The notes: generated by a model not told the origin, from the letters alone. A stretch of DNA of 64,000 nt from Rachycentron canadum (GCA_038496675.1 CM076652.1:11753164-11817163); one strand, 5' to 3'; positions 11,115 to 24,002 are shown, counted from the first letter of the stretch. Numbers and translations are program-made.

Positions 11115-13356
11115 GTTGTAATAAAGTTGTGAAACCAAGAGCACAGAACTCGTCGATCTTGGCAGCAAATCTGCGACAATGGAGAGAGAGAGTAGCAGGA
11201 GCACCACAATCGAGCTCTGTGCCAATCTCTCTGTCTCCCTTACTCCTGGAAACAGGTCTTTTCCACTCTTTATTAGATCTGATTTATACTTTTTGTAAAA
11301 TATTGAACAACACAGGTTCATGACATTATGCATGCTTTGGCATAGAGGATGCAGAATGAGTACTCAAAACGGCCAACCAAATAAAAGTGCTGCAAGGATG
11401 AAGGCAGCAAAAAACTAAAAGTCTGTAGCGACCTCAAACTTTTATTACTCTGCCAGAAAACTGTCTAGATCCAGCGAGAGACCGTTTCTCATTCAATTAC
11501 GTGTTCCATGTGTGCGTTCCAAGGCTTCATGCACAGCGGCTTCTGAGCAGGCCCAGTCTTTCACACACATCCTCATCTCCAACACTCAGCCCATTGCCTA
11601 TCAAAACAAGACTGCACAGGGTCTGTCTGCCACTTGTGTGTACATATGTTTTATATACATCTGTACAGTGTATGTATGTGCTCATTATATTCTAGGGATA
11701 TTTCCCAGAGTATAAGTTGAGACACGTGCCATGTTGTTTACCCTCTCTCTGGTTCAGTGCAGTGCTGTAGGCACTTACCATAGATCTTGTTGAAATGAAA
11801 TGTGTACAGGTGTTTGAGCTAGTTGTGTCAGTCATCAAAGCCTGATGATACGACCAAGGGCTCTTGTGAGTGCCCCTTTCAGCGACTGGTTTTGGGAAGC
11901 CTGTATTCCGAGAGATTCAAAGAGGATTTAATTTATTATTCAGTTTGCTAAAAAAGTAAATTGAGAAAACTAAAAAGACTTATTTACATAGCTTTGCTTG
12001 TGAAATGTGTCGACACTCAAACAGATGAACACAGATGTTCAAAGTGTTACTTGCGATTAAAAAAAAACTGGCTAATTCAAAACATGGTGTCAGGCTTGCT
12101 GCCTTCTAAGATGTATTTTTTTCCTTTTTGGCCAAATTACAAATGTAATTAGAGTAAAAACTTAAAATAGATGATGTGGGATGAGTCCTACTTCATGTGG
12201 CCCTGAATTGTTGACTGTGTATTGTATAACTGTTGATCTGTAAGTCTGTTGCAGCTCAGGTCAGCACAATTCTTCCAATTCACAGTACAAGAAATTCTGA
12301 AGTCTTCCAATTTACCATTTTTCTAGTTGTGGGTTAATACAGGTGGACACATTTCAGTGTGCTATTGTGATTCAATCTGATTTGCTTATGAAGTTTGCAT
12401 GCCACAGCTTGTCATGCCTGCACCAAATATCAAGGCGTTTGGCTACAGATGCCTGCTGATAGAAAGATTTGCTAGACCGGATTTAAAGAATGGCAACATG
12501 TGGCACAATGTGGGTGCAGGCACTGTCAGGGCAAAAAACATTAAACTTTAACTTAATTGAACACTCTCGTTTTAACATGAAATAAAATCTGATTTTGAAT
12601 ATTAGCTCAACTTAAAGGACGAGCGAAGGATGGATCCCATGACTAATCCAGATGGGAGGCAGTGAGTTTTTAGATTTTAGCCTTATGAATGTTTTACTCG
12701 GACTTAGAATGAGCCAGTTATATTTATTCATACATTTAGTGCACATTACATTTCATTATTAGTGTTGGATTGTGGACGATATGCAAAAAGGAACATATTT
12801 TACAGTATGCATATTGTATGTTTGCCTCATATTTTCACTGATTTAAATTTTGCCTATTATCTTTTATTTATAGTTGCTGTTATCTCTCTAAACAGTAAAC
12901 TTTTCCTCTGTACATATATCTTTTCCCAAACTCAGAACTTTGCAGCATGTCAAGATAATACTTTGACAAGGATTGTGATGTTTGTTTGTATTGCCTTTCA
13001 CATTGTTTTTCCCTGCTCCCTACCTAGCCATTTACTGGCTACGTTAACATTAGAAGTCATGTGTAGCTATGTTTGCCAGAGGAATCAAAGCGTGTTCTCA
13101 ACTGCTCAAAATTGACACCACTGATTTATTTGTTTGTTTGGTACGTGTCCGTGACTACTGGCTATAAAGCCAATTGGCCCACAGGAGCAAGATGTATTCA
13201 CCTTACTGTTTTATGGTGGTAGTTCTTGCTCAGTCCTGTTCTAAATAATCATAGTTTCCACATTATGTTTTTAAAATGTTCATCTCTCCTACAAGGTCCT
13301 GTCAAGTGTTTACGACTACCTCAGATTTCACCCTCTTCCTGTGTTCACGCAAGATG

Positions 13357-13384
13357 TTTTTTTTTTTTTTTTTTTTTTTTTTTT
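13357..13384. repeat. poly-T tract
   Basis: 28 consecutive T, giving a phenylalanine run in a spurious open frame at 13226-13543. Confidence 0.95.
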
Positions 13385-15238
13385 CTAAGTTTATCACTGG
13401 TCTTTATAGTCTTCTATGGAGATCATTGTAAACAACCTGCTAAATGCAATTTTCACTTCACTTTGAACTCGACTCATTTTACTATCGCATCACTAATGGA
13501 TAAGGGCCATCTTACTTTACAACTGATAAAATTTGTAGTGTAGATTTCTGTAAATGGCCTGTGGATTTATTTTAAGTATCTACAGCCACATAACATATTT
13601 TCCTTCTATGTCCTCAGACCCAGTTTTAACCCTTGCCTCGACTGATTATCCACGAAGAGCAAAGACTTCACAGGTTTGAACTGAATCCTCTATTCCTAAT
13701 TGTCGTTTATGTCTTGCTATCAATGTAACTAAAAGCAAGCAGATATAGAGCTACACATTCACACTATTCTCTCTTGTCTGTCTGTCTGTCTGGTAATGGT
13801 TAAAATGTGGTTATCATGATCAATATAATCCATAGCTCCCCCCTCTCCCCACCTTATGCAATGTATGTGAATCTGATGCTGTGTTTTCAGTTGCTTGGTC
13901 TTTCCTTTAACTACATGCAGGGTGCTTCACTCTGTGATCCATGCCACTGTTTTCCCTCCAGGATCTGGCCACTTGTATGTGTGGATATGTTTTATTGGTC
14001 TGGATGACACACAAACGATACTAAAGCAGCCAATCTAACCCTCTAAATCAAGCAGGGCTGAGACAGCAGGCTAATTGAAACAGAAACTTACTTCTGCTTT
14101 TTTGATCAACATTACAGACCCTGCTGGACCTCCCTTCACTGCCTCACAGCTAATTGGTCCTGGTCATCCCCCTTTATTTCTGTTGACTGCAGGACAGTGA
14201 CCATGAGATTATTGAGCAGCATACTTGCGTTCATTCTGCAAACTGCAGTGCAAGGCACATACTTGCATATTTTGATATTTGGATGTTTGCGAGAATGTGT
14301 GCACATTAAGGATGGAGGCATGCATGCTTGTCTAAGTGTGTATGAAAAGGGCTTGTGTAGAGAAGAGAGTGAGCCCTCCAGGCTTGTCAATCCCCAGCAC
14401 TTGGTATTATAGGGGGGTCACTGAGGTGTCCATTTTTTCCATTTGATTAAAAAAAAAAAAAAAAGCCATGCTGGTAAGTTGAGTTTGGTGGTGACTGAGC
14501 TTAACTTGGGATCGATGGAAGAATGCCAGACCTCTATGTAGTTATCTGTGCCATATCTAAAACCATGATTCAAAGATGCTATTAATGAGGTAAATAAACA
14601 GCCCGTAGTGGGAAGCTCAGTTTGGTTTGCTCCCCACCACAACTATGCTCAGCATGATATCTCTCTATCAGTGAATCACATCTAACGGGATGCTCCAGGG
14701 GCAGCTACAGTACAGGCTGATGGTGGGAAGCAAAAAGGGAGGACCTGAATAAAAGAGGGAGAGACAGTCAGACAGATGGATAGACACTAAAACACCTTCT
14801 GATCTGGAGGTTACACTAAATCTGGCGTGAGGGTTTTTGGCTTTTGGACTGGGAATAAGGAGGATGTGAAGAGGGTGGGTTGGACTGAGAGCAGGAGAGA
14901 TGAGAGGGAGGTGTGGAGGCACGTCTGGGTCTGAGTGGAAACTTGAATGGAGTGGAAACTGGGCTGGAGGCCACTCAACAGATCCACCTGAACTCTGCCA
15001 GAGCAATCAGCTATCAGGAGTTTAGAGAGAGAACCATTTGCCCCTGAAGTAAATTCAGGAGGGGTTTGTAGGGATTTGGCCTGCTTTTTGAGCTCTAATG
15101 CAGGGATATTTTGGTAAGTGATGTCCTCTTGTTTTCTGAGAGAGTGCCAAACCCTGTCTACTTTTTAATGGAATCACAGCGGACACCCCAGGAACCACCG
15201 CCAGGTGAAGTGATTCTGCTCTCTTTCCAGCTGTGTAT

Positions 15239-15288
15239 ACACACATACACACACACACACACACACATACACACACACACACACACAC
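15239..15288. repeat. (AC)n microsatellite, interrupted
   Basis: AC repeats with two ACAT interruptions over about 50 bases, followed by ATATAGACACAT. Uninterrupted reading frames here on both strands are repeat artefacts. Confidence 0.95.
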
Positions 15289-16523
15289 ATATAGACACAT
15301 TTACTATCACTTCTAATAAAACACTTGCTGGCTCACATCAAGAGAAATGCTCACTTTCCCTTTTTCTCTCAAATGAAAGCAAAGCTCATTTTTCTGCTTT
15401 TGAGAAAGTTCTTGGCCTTGTTAAAAGCAATGAGTTGCTTGAAAGATGTAAACAAATTTAACAAGAGCTGGTGTTGTCTTTTCTCAGGCTGGGAACCTTC
15501 AAGGGAGCATGACATTGTCCCTCCTCTCTCACCCTCTTTATTGCTTTTGTATTTCATTTTCTTGTAAATCCTTTATTTAGCTTTCTCTGCCAACATTAAT
15601 TATATCTGTAACCTTTATTCTCGCTGTCATTTCGACAGTCCTGCAACCTTTTTGGACTGATGTAGTGAAATTTTACATCACCAAGCTTTTTAAAATTAAT
15701 GTTGAAAATGTTTATACTTACTAAGTGTGTAGTTACAAACCTAACTGGAATTTTGGAACTTGGTCATTTTAGGACATAGCTTTACTTGGCCAACGTGGCC
15801 TATAGGGTAAGTGTGTGTAAAGAGGAAGGGAGGAAACAGTCTTAGGGGCTGGGCAGTAGCTGTACTGTTAAAGGCATTTGGACTTTAAAGCTCCATTGTT
15901 TATATAACCAAGAGAAAGTCGAGACTCCCTTATGGCCCCTTTTAAAAAGCAGATGCCGGAGATTTTTGTCTCTGCATTTTATGGCTTATTTGCTACCAAA
16001 GAGATTCTGAGATTTCTCATGAGACTGAATCTTTCCTCACTTTGCACATGTCAGGCAGAGGTTGTCAAATAGGAGGAGTTTAGCTGCTAGTGTAATCACA
16101 CTTGTGTACAGCTCATTCGCTGTTCTTCGCTGATGAACTGATAGTCATATTAATCTCTCCAATTTAACACCTTTTAACCTTTATGATACAAACATCTGTG
16201 CTCCCAATGAAAATCACTGGCAGAATCTACATGGACCTATCTGTGAATTTTATTTAAAAAAAATTTATGTAAGGTGTTTAACTGACGCCCAAAACAAAAC
16301 AACTTATTGTTACATTATATCAGTGCCTTTCTTTATCAGGACATATGGTTTTAGTTGTTGGCAGATGTGGGATAGAAACTATGATGTTACAGTCACTGTT
16401 ATGGTATGCAGTCAACAAGTAGGCAAAAGGTTATACTGTATGAGTACAGTATGTGCAGTGTAATTTGTATACTAAAGACAAACTTGCTATGCAGGTAGTA
16501 ACTCACAAAACAGTTAATGCTAA

Positions 16524-16526
<3 letters not shown>

Positions 16527-16555
<29 letters not shown>
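16527..16555. repeat. poly-T tract
   Basis: 29 consecutive T in AT-rich sequence. Confidence 0.95.
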
Positions 16556-16557
<2 letters not shown>

Positions 16558-17847
16558 CCCTGGTGATTATTGCTGTGTATCATTTCTCAGCTGTTTTCAC
16601 TTTACTGTCAAGCCTTCTCTGCAAAAAACACCCCTTCTTAACAAGTAATTTTGTTTCCTACTCAGCCTTGTGGGCCTATTTTTCATTAAACAAGGAAAAT
16701 GTTCTGCCATTTGGCTGAGATAATTCCACTTGCTAAAGTAGTGGCTGCAATAGTATCAATAGTACACCTAAGGCAAGCTAACACAAATCAGTCACTGACA
16801 GTACTTTTGGACTTTGAGTTACCATGCTGATCTTAAAGATCATCCTAAGGTCAGAGGAGCCACTGTGCTGACAGACTTTCATGAGCAGATAGTGTTATAT
16901 AAGGACTGTGTTACATATCTTGTTCGGTGTATGAGGCCTTATATATCTTGTGTGCAGGCATGTGTTAAATTACAGCTGGAGGGTGTGATGTTTTTAATTA
17001 TAACTAACCAGCTACGCCTTGCAGCTACAGGAAAAAGGTCCAACCTAAAGCATCAATCTTGACAATCCAGTATCTGCCAGAACAGACAAACTGGTCCTAA
17101 TGAGGCCATGATGACCAGAAGTGAGTTTTCCCATTTTGCCTGGTGTGTAGAGATGTAGTGCTACCCCTGTGGTGTCAAGGCTGGGCTTCTGCATCTACTT
17201 CATCCTTATATTAATGGTGAGATGGACATTTTTTGAATTTGTAGAACATTGATTATTAGAACAGTTGTTTGGCACAAAAGCATAATTATCACAACAAGCT
17301 GTAATTATAATGAAGGCCATGACATCTATTTGTGAGACCTACTCCAATACAAAGTTTGTGCAACAACAGTGAATGCATTTGCACAACACAGGTTTATGTG
17401 AATATTTAGCTTTCATACAAAACAAAAAGACAAATGCTTGAACACTTTCTAGCTAATTTCAGTAGATTTGTAGCTACTAGAGGTGTAACGATACATTTTC
17501 TCACTTTAGGAATGATATTTGGTTCATATAGAATGATTCAGTGACTTGAAATCGATACAGTAATTTTTTTTTTCCAAAAAATTCAACCACTCTGACTATG
17601 AAATAAGTGCCTGGATGCTGGACAGTGCAGGTGAGGATTCTTTTGTTTTTGTTAACTATTATTTCTATTATTAATTTATTATTTATTAATTTATCCCTGA
17701 TTCCCTCACATCTGCAAAAGTGTTTCCAAATGCAGCTTGAAAATCTCTCTCTGCTTTGTTTTGTTGTATCTTTGGTGCTGCTGGTGCATGATGATGATGT
17801 CACAGGGAGAGTGAATTGAAATAATGTTGAACATTTCTTAACTATTA

Positions 17848-19232
17848 AAAGTGCTAAAAATACATCCACCTTGAGCAGTTTAAATGTTTCTGTTGTTTGA
17901 CCATGATTTTCTTATTTTATCATCACCAGTTTTATGTATGAAACGTCAGATATATGTTTATCAATTGCATGTACTTGCAGGTAACAGACTCAAGTGAAAC
18001 ACATTTGGGTGCTGAATTAATCATTTAAGCAGATCAATGAAATGACACATCCTTGGGAAAGGGTTTAGCCTGCACTAATTAGAAGAGAGAGGAAACCAAC
18101 TAAACCACTGTGGTCCCATACAAATCAACAATGCCGAGAGCAAAGGAGATATCCGAGGACATGAAGAAGAGGGTAGTGACAGCCCATCAGTCTGGGGAGG
18201 GCTATAAGACCATCTCCAAAAGATTCCAGCTCCATCCATCCACTGTAAGACAAATAATTTACAAATGGAGGGCCTCCAACATGACAGGAACTCTGCCTAG
18301 AAGTGGATGCCCATCAAAACTATAACCCAGAGTTGCAGACCTCTCTGGTAGCATCTGGGACAAATGTGCATGCGTCTACAATCAGACGAAAATTGGAATA
18401 GCCATCACATTCATGGGAGGGTTGCTAGAAGGAAGCCTCTGCTCTCAAAAAAAGAACAAAGCTGCCCGTTTCAACTTTGCCAGAGAGCACTTGGACAAAC
18501 CAGAGGCCTTCTGAAGTCCATTCTCTGGACAGACGAGTCCAAAATAGAATTATTTGGTCACAATCAAAACCAACATGTTTGGAGAAAAGCCAACACTGCA
18601 TATGAAGAAAAGAACCTCCTTCCAACAGTGAAGCATGGTGGTCGAAATGTGAAGGTCTGGGGCTGCTTTTCTGCTTCTGGACCTGGATGACTCCATATTA
18701 TCCAAGCAACCATGAATTCTCCGGCATATCAACAAATTCTTGACCAGAATCTCCTGCCATCAGTCAGAGAGTTAAAGCTGGGACGAAAATGGATTATGCA
18801 ACAAGACAATGACCCAAAGCATCCTACAAAGGAATGGCTTCAGAGAAAGAGGATTTGTACTCAGTCAAAGTCCGGACCTCAATTCAATTGAAATGTTGTG
18901 GTGAGACCTGAAGACGTTGGTAAATACCAGATGTCCCTCCAACCTCTCTCAACTGGCTGAGTTCTGCAAGGAGGAGTGGGCAAAAATCCCCAAGCTGCAA
19001 GCCACAAGCTACTAATACAAGGGTTCACATACTTTTGCAAGTTATTTTCAGTTTTTGTGAAATAAACCACCTTTGTCGAATTAAATAATGAGAATATAAC
19101 TGTTTTTTTTTCTTTATTTTGAAGCTGTGCTTTACAAATTGGGATTTGGATATATGTGTAATAAGGTTATTAATGTTTTTTACAGAAACAGTGATCATGT
19201 CTGGAGGGTTCACGAACTTTCACTCAGCACTT
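17848..19232 (+). mobile_element. Tc1 element with long inverted repeats (IR/DR type)
   Basis: A second Tc1-group transposon, of a different subfamily from that at 1.5 kb. The right side holds two direct-repeat-like words about 185 bases apart, GGGTTCACATACTTTTGCAA (19020-19039) and GGAGGGTTCACGAACTTTC (about 19203-19221), the layout seen in Sleeping-Beauty-like elements with inner and outer transposase sites. The left side is badly decayed. It shares AAAGTGCT with the right tip, and TGTTTCTGT plus a CTTATT word in matching inverse order with the right arm, so the left end is placed at about 17848 with an uncertainty of tens of bases. The right tip runs straight into a (TG)n tract, which hides the TA target site. 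Confidence 0.8.
18131..19015 (+). pseudogene. Tc1 transposase pseudogene (second subfamily)
   Basis: Starts at ATG 18131 with MPRAKEISEDMKKRVVTAHQ, the paired-like helix-turn-helix of Tc1 transposases, followed by SGEGYKTISKRF. A one-base insertion near 18322 produces a stop right after PSKL. Downstream the catalytic domain is recognisable: LWTDESKIELFG with the first Asp at 18532-18534, VKHGGRNVKVWGCFSASGPG, QQDNDPKH with the second Asp at 18805-18807, and NSIEMLW with the Glu at 18890-18892. The spacing from second Asp to Glu is 85 bases instead of about 105, so about 20 bases are lost and the frame is broken. Two in-frame TGA stops (18688-18690 and 18902-18904) stand where CGA (Arg) is expected. 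The end is TAA 19013-19015. Confidence 0.92.
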
Positions 19233-19295
<63 letters not shown>

Positions 19296-19308
19296 ATATA
19301 TATATATG
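19233..19308. repeat. compound (TG)n(TA)n(TG)n(TA)n tract
   Basis: Alternating blocks of TG and TA, about 76 bases, sitting exactly between the Tc1 right tip and the right end of the hAT-like element. Open frames through it give cysteine/valine and tyrosine/isoleucine runs and are not coding. Confidence 0.95.
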
Positions 19309-19330
19309 ATGAATCGTTACACCCCTAGTA

Positions 19331-19767
19331 CTGACTTTTACAGACTAATTCTTTGTGTATTTATATGTATTTTTCTTTTGGGTACCTGCAGAACTTTATC
19401 ATTGTATTATCAGTGTATTTTGAGACAACTTGCCAGTTCCTGCCCTCCTGGAGTGCATTAGTCCATGTGTTGGCTCAGGGCTCAGCCTTATTGAAAGAGT
19501 CTGGACCACAGCCCTCATCTGTTTGCTCAGGTGGCTGACTCATGCCTCCCTGGAGATCAGTCAGCTGCTGTCCTTCTGGATGTTCTACCATGCCTCCAAA
19601 CATTCACTACTGTTGAGTTCCCTGCTTGGTCCATACAGATAACTAATTGGCCACATGATGTAACGAAGTGTATGTTAATATATATCTGTCTGTCTGTTAC
19701 AGTCTAGTGTCTGTATGATGCAGGTATATGGGTGGGTATTAAACTCTATTGATATCTATTGTGTATC
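19331..19767. other. non-coding, no gene seen
   Basis: Unique-looking sequence between the nested transposons and the next dispersed repeat. Contains a short (TGTC)n near 19686-19697. No exon recognised. Confidence 0.55.
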
Positions 19768-20256
19768 AACCATAGACTGTAAATAAAGACAGATGTAGCC
19801 TCTTTGACATCACCTATAGGTTTCTGAAGAGCAATTGTAAAGCTCCTAGTGGGCTGCTCCGTGATCACCATCTTGTCAGTGTCTCACTCTGCCCATTTTG
19901 GATTAGCTGGGAGTTTGGCAAAGAGGGCAGATGTGTATGGAGCTGAGATGTGCATATTGGTTTCTGGAAAGCATATCTTCATCCACCTGTCACTGAGAGT
20001 GACATGCTTTCAATTATTCAGAATTGTAAGCCTTAATAAAATTTAAATGTGTGTTGTATAAAAATACACCCCCATTTGCAATTGTCAGGAAGGGGGAGTT
20101 TAACTATGGAGACCAAAACTGTTTTTGTACCAAGCTATAAACAGGTTTATTTCTGCTGTAAAGCTGGATATTTTAACATGGGAATTGACTGAAGTAGCCA
20201 TTCGAAGAACTGCACTTCTTGGCTTTTTCATGCTGGCTTCATTTTTCAGAGGTTGT
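19768..20256 (+). repeat. teleost dispersed repeat, unclassified (family A)
   Basis: A long series of words in fixed order matches a repeat that I recognise from many spiny-rayed fish: CCATAGACTGTAAATAAAGA, TTTGACATCACC, GTTTCTGAAGAGC, CACCATCTTGTCAG, CCACCTGTCA, TAAGCCTTAATAAAAT, AAAAATACACCCCC, GAGACCAAAACTGTTTTTG, TTTATTTCTGCTGTAAAG, ATTTTAACATGGGAATTGAC and finally GGCTTCATTTTTCAGAGGTTG. The original copies carry CpG sites that are mostly TG or CA here, so this copy is old. I see no protein-coding capacity. It is a non-autonomous element whose superfamily I cannot assign from sequence alone. Confidence 0.75.
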
Positions 20257-23200
20257 CACAAAACGCGCATCTATCAGATTCATAAGATTGTTTTCTTATT
20301 CTTTGATTCTTTGTTGCTGATTTGAATGAAAATCATTCTAATTTTTAAAAAAATTTTTTGGTTCTGCTATGCCTACTCGTGTTTAACATTTGAGATATAT
20401 GTATATAAATGTACTGTATATATTAATATCTTAGAAATATGTTAATCTGTACATGTGTAAATTAAATCTCCAACAATCCAACAAAAGGTAAGTATGATCA
20501 GCGCTCTATTTGCCCTACCTGTTGATCCCAGCGCCAGTGACATTCAGGGCTTCCACTGTGACCCAAAGGCTTGTTGAACCACTGAATTAACAGTGCAGTG
20601 AGCTGAGAGGCAGCTGAGTGATATACTGTGTGTGTAAAAGTAAAGGGCGTTAAGTGGAACACAAGCCAACAGCAGTAAAAGCCACAATATATCTCCCAAG
20701 ATATGTCTTTTCTACAGCATATCCAACCTTGGCCTTAGTAGAGAGAGTGGGTGTGTGTGATTGTGAGTCTGTACAGTCCCAAATCCTTATGGTGCAATGT
20801 GGCCTTACAGACTGACCCCATGAACTGATTTATGTTTAGATTTCATTCCAGTCATTCTGTAATGCTGGTGGGGGGGTGGGGTTCAGCATGAACTGCAAAC
20901 CAGTAAATCACCCAGTGAACTGTGTGTTACATGTAGCTGACATTATAAGCTATACATTAGGGGTTGTCAAAGATAGTCACTCATGAACTGAAAACACGTG
21001 TGTGAAAGTTTGTTTGTACTTCAGCACACATATCAGACTGTACATGCGTGTGTGTGAGAGAGAGGGAGAGAAAAAGAGCAGTAGGCTAATTTGTGGAGAT
21101 AGTGGAATCATTAAGCCATGTCTGGGTAATGGAGACTAATGTGGGATTAGGCAGACGTAATGACATGCACTCTGCTGGAATGCTTCAGTAGCAGTAATCA
21201 GTCTGGAAAATGAACTGATATGGAATTTCTTTGACAAGCTTTCATTCATATTCATAAATGGACGCTAATGTGGAAAAATATGAGAGAATAGATTACTTAA
21301 GGAAAAAAAAGCTATGCTCTTGGAAGGTTATATAATCTATTAAATATGATTGTGTTCATAAGGACATGTGACCTTAATGTCCCAGTTCCCTTCTAAGCGT
21401 CCCTAAATATTTAACAAATATCACTACAATTTTATTTTATGACCAAATCCATGTGTAAACAAATGAAGTCTTGTAAGCTTTATAAAAGAACAACAAAAGT
21501 TGCACGTTTGTCCTCTTGTTATGCTCTGCTTTGCATTTAACTTGACGTTATCAGAAACCAAAGGGAGGCTCTCACATAAAGATACATATTTCTAAAATTT
21601 TGGATGGATTTACATTTTCCATAGTGACGCCACCAGCAAATGAGCCTGTGTACAAGATTGGGCCTGTCTCTGCCTTCAGTTCAACAGCACTCACTGATCA
21701 CTTCCTTGGCTTGAATGAGCGAGGGCCAGACCATCAAGGCAGGAGGAGCAAAATGAATGGTTGATTTGTATTTCTCTAGGAATGAGAGTTTTGGAAAGGC
21801 TTCTTACCCCCTGGACTGCCCCCTTCTGACTCTGGACTGTACCCCCCTAGTCAGGACTCTCCCAGTGGTCAGGCCACTGTGTGCCCCCTTGCTGGGATTG
21901 ACTGGATGCATTTATAAATGGAGCTCTCATCTCCAGCCTTCCATGACTTCTTACTATTACATTTCCATGCCCACTTCCTCTTTTCTCCTTCAGTTTGCTT
22001 TCTCTGCTTCCACTCCTTCCCAGTTTTATTTCGACCCTTTGCTTCATTGCCTTCTTCTGCACCTTCTGTACCTCAGCCTTTGTGGGAAAGTACTCAAAGA
22101 CGACTGGGCCATCTATCAAACAGGCCATTAAAAAGAAATACAGAGAAAAATTGCACATCTAACAGCAAAGCAATGATTCAATTACTTTCTCATTACGGTG
22201 GGTTATTGTTCACAGAACTGTGGAAAAAAGAAATGAGTCCAGTGCTGTCAATGAACTATTTATCCATACATTATTAACTTAGCTTATAAAAAACTAAATC
22301 TTTTATTACTCTCCTTTCAAGAGTGTTTTGAGTATTGTTTGATCAAACTGTAACTTGAGTGATTGATATCTGGATGTAGATCATGCTATAGGCTGCCAGG
22401 TACCGCACGCAGTAAAAGATTTGGTAAGCAATACACCTTGTACAATGAAACGCCCAATGTACTGCAGTAAAACTACCACCACTAAATGTAATTAATCACA
22501 CCTTATATTAAATGCCACACAATTGACATGCATTTAGTGGCAGTGTACTGAGCTGCAGTTGAGCTTAAGCCATTCATAAATCCACATTTATTAATCTTTG
22601 GATTTGTACATCGTAGCTGGTTTTACCACCTGATCCATATCCTGCGATAGATGTCGTTTATGACATTGCTATGACTGGAACTCTTGTGTAAACTAATGAT
22701 ACACCAAAAGAGGCTTTTTCTTCTTTTTTTTATTTTCACATAGCTCTGGTTGTTTTTTCTCTACTGCCGTGTCTGATGACATCCTGGGAATGGAAAACAA
22801 ACACTGCTGTGGTGTTTAGGTGTGGGTCGGAGTCTGTCTTTGGGGATTTAAATCTGTTGCTCTTTGCTCTAAATATTACTGCTGAGATTTAAAGGTCTGA
22901 CTGCTCTAGTGCATACAAAAATACATGTGATCCCACACTATGTTTATTTTATTATGAGGTGCATTGTGCATGTTAAGTATTCAGAGGACTGATGTAACGA
23001 AAAAGGATTAAGACCAAATTGGATTATTACTTGCTTGGGTATGTTTTCTTACTTGCATACAAACTGGGGCCAATGATGCATCTGGACAGTGAAAGTCAAG
23101 ATATCTCTGGCTCTGCTATGATTTTATAAAAAGCATATTTCAAAATGACAGGAAAGCATTACATCAACATTACCACAGAGGCTAACTGTAAGTATTGTCA

Positions 23201-24002
23201 TGACCTGCAGCTAAAGCTACACTTGTACAGCTAGAGTGTTGTACAAAGATGCATCCATCTTAACCTAAATCAACAAAGAATAGACTGCAAGAGAAATGAT
23301 CACTGAGATTCAACAAATTTTGCCTGAATGGATTTTGGAGTTGAGTGCTGAGAAGCCTTCTTCACACAAGTGATGAAATGAATCTTGACCTTTTCACCAC
23401 CTCCACCCCAACCCCTCGCCAAGAAGAACTCATTTCTGAGGTCCAGGGAGTACATATTTTACTGATGTCATGTTACTTGATTTCTGCTGTTCTTACATAC
23501 TCCTCTTGTTGCCAACATGGGAACTAGTGTCTCCTCCTGAGTGACCAACACACTGACACAGACAGCAGGCTGCATAATGATGGAAAAATGCTTCACAGCC
23601 TCAATTTATGAGGTGCAGGTTTTTCAGATGCTGTTTTATTACACTGAGAGAATCTACTGGGGTGCAAGGCATTACTAAAATTGTTAACACTGTGTTTGTC
23701 AAAAGATAGAAGTAATATATGGGACGAATGTCTTTCTTGTTGTAATGATGTCATCGCTTAGTATTCACGGGGGATCTGTCCTCCTGCATTGGGTGGAACT
23801 TGTAGACACAATCATTGGCCCTCACTGCAGAACACAAAGAGAATATTATACTCTCATACTCATGCAAGCACACATCTGCAGATACCCTGAAGGCCATTTG
23901 TATTTGGGACTGAAAAGGACACTGGTCTGATCATTATAGGTCTGTCACTGGCCTACCAGTGTAGTGTGGACTGCAGTGTCTTGTTTGAATCACTAGATGA
24001 AA
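20257..24002. other. non-coding, no gene seen
   Basis: Mostly unique AT-rich sequence. A G-run (GGTGGGGGGGTGGGG) lies at about 20868-20882 and a (GA)-rich patch at about 21056-21078. Overlapping frames at 21757-22277 on both strands have no recognisable domain and are rejected as genes. The 20500-20580 segment is less AT-rich but not identifiable. Confidence 0.6.

Larger units (their letters stand above)
7847..17474. other. non-coding, simple repeats only
   Basis: Nearly 10 kb with no recognisable exon. It contains poly-T (8386-8409, 13357-13384, 16527-16555), poly-A (about 9132-9146, 14449-14464), (TG)n (11089-11114), (AC)n (15239-15288) and a short (TGTC)n near 13777-13792. Open frames at 10.9-11.3 kb and 15.1-15.5 kb run through the TG or AC tracts and are not genes. 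A proline/serine-rich minus-strand frame at 14668-15006 reflects local purine bias. Confidence 0.65.
17475..19330. mobile_element. hAT-like element split by a Tc1 insertion
   Basis: TACTAGAGGTGTAACGAT at 17475-17492 is matched in inverse orientation at 19313-19330 (17 of 18 positions). Ends of the form TAGGGGTGTAACG are common in non-autonomous hAT-type elements of fish. Taking the element as 17478-19327, the 8 bases on each side are GTAGCTAC and GTACTGAC: 5 of 8 agree and both fit the hAT target pattern nTnnnnAn. Nearly all non-Tc1 interior lies on the left (17493-17847), so the original element was probably about 400 bp and received a Tc1 copy close to its right end. No hAT transposase is present. 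The superfamily call is inference from end sequence only. Confidence 0.55.

Noticed and set aside
14668..15006. Proline/serine-rich minus-strand frame of 112 codons
   Set aside because: The composition follows the purine-rich plus strand. No motif or splice context is seen.
15111..15461. 116-codon open frame
   Set aside because: It crosses the (AC)n tract (Tyr-Thr-His repeats) and has no domain.
21757..22277. Overlapping frames of 103-124 codons on both strands
   Set aside because: Both strands and two frames are open together because of composition. Translations look random, with no family resemblance.
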